Shown here piece by piece: positions 5,060-5,061 of a stretch of 5,061 nt of DNA (its first letter is position 1; every line of letters begins with the position of its first letter). The notes below the pieces were generated by a model. It was not told where the DNA came from. It ran no database searches and saw only the letters and a program-made list of their open reading frames with translations. This DNA is from Candidatus Omnitrophota bacterium. GTDB taxonomy: Bacteria > Omnitrophota > Gorgyraeia > Duberdicusellales > 4484-171. The stretch is taken from the NCBI GenBank assembly GCA_023228195.1, contig JALOBR010000098.1:1-5061 (forward strand), written 5' to 3'. A program made the translations under genes and the position numbers.

Positions 5060-5061
5060 AA

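Overview
The window looks like chromosomal DNA of a didermic (Gram-negative type), AT-rich bacterium. Four protein genes and two tRNA genes lie on the minus strand. Each protein has either a signal peptide or a membrane anchor that points to an inner-membrane/periplasm setting. The phylum cannot be fixed from this sequence. The gene types, the tRNAs without encoded CCA and the repeat-rich spacers would fit an uncultivated lineage such as Omnitrophota or another PVC-type group, but that is a low-confidence guess.

Layout, in transcription order (right to left). (1) 5059-4622: a small secreted TPR protein. (2) 4559-4391: a spacer holding a large palindromic element bounded by a 14-bp direct repeat, one copy of which is the 5' end of the next tRNA. 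(3) 4388-4315: tRNA-Arg(TCT). (4) 4168-2663: a membrane-anchored AsmA/DUF748-like periplasmic protein with a Gln/Pro-rich tail. (5) 2574-2499: tRNA-His(GTG) with the G-1:C73 pair, then a second palindromic element of the same family (2388-2479) and a strong intrinsic terminator (2362-2320). (6) 2293-2097: three diverged tandem units of about 82 bp. (7) 2011-629: an MscS-family mechanosensitive channel with a long periplasmic coiled coil, with a near-consensus promoter that would give a leaderless mRNA. (8) 614-277: a spacer with a half-copy of the tRNA-His terminator and a possible promoter. (9) 276 to past base 1: the start of a secreted protein with a short Sel1-like stretch, GC-richer than the rest.

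The protein genes share an envelope theme: an osmotic safety valve, an AsmA-type protein of the class linked to outer-membrane lipid homeostasis, and two secreted helical-repeat or linker proteins. Nothing shows that they form one pathway. AsmA gene, tRNA-His and terminator may be one transcription unit; the channel gene appears to have its own promoter.

I found no defence system, CRISPR array, transposase or new enzyme system. The interesting content is in the spacers: two related palindromic elements with compensating stem changes beside tRNAs, one bounded by a duplicated tRNA end; a three-unit tandem repeat; and a duplicated terminator arm.
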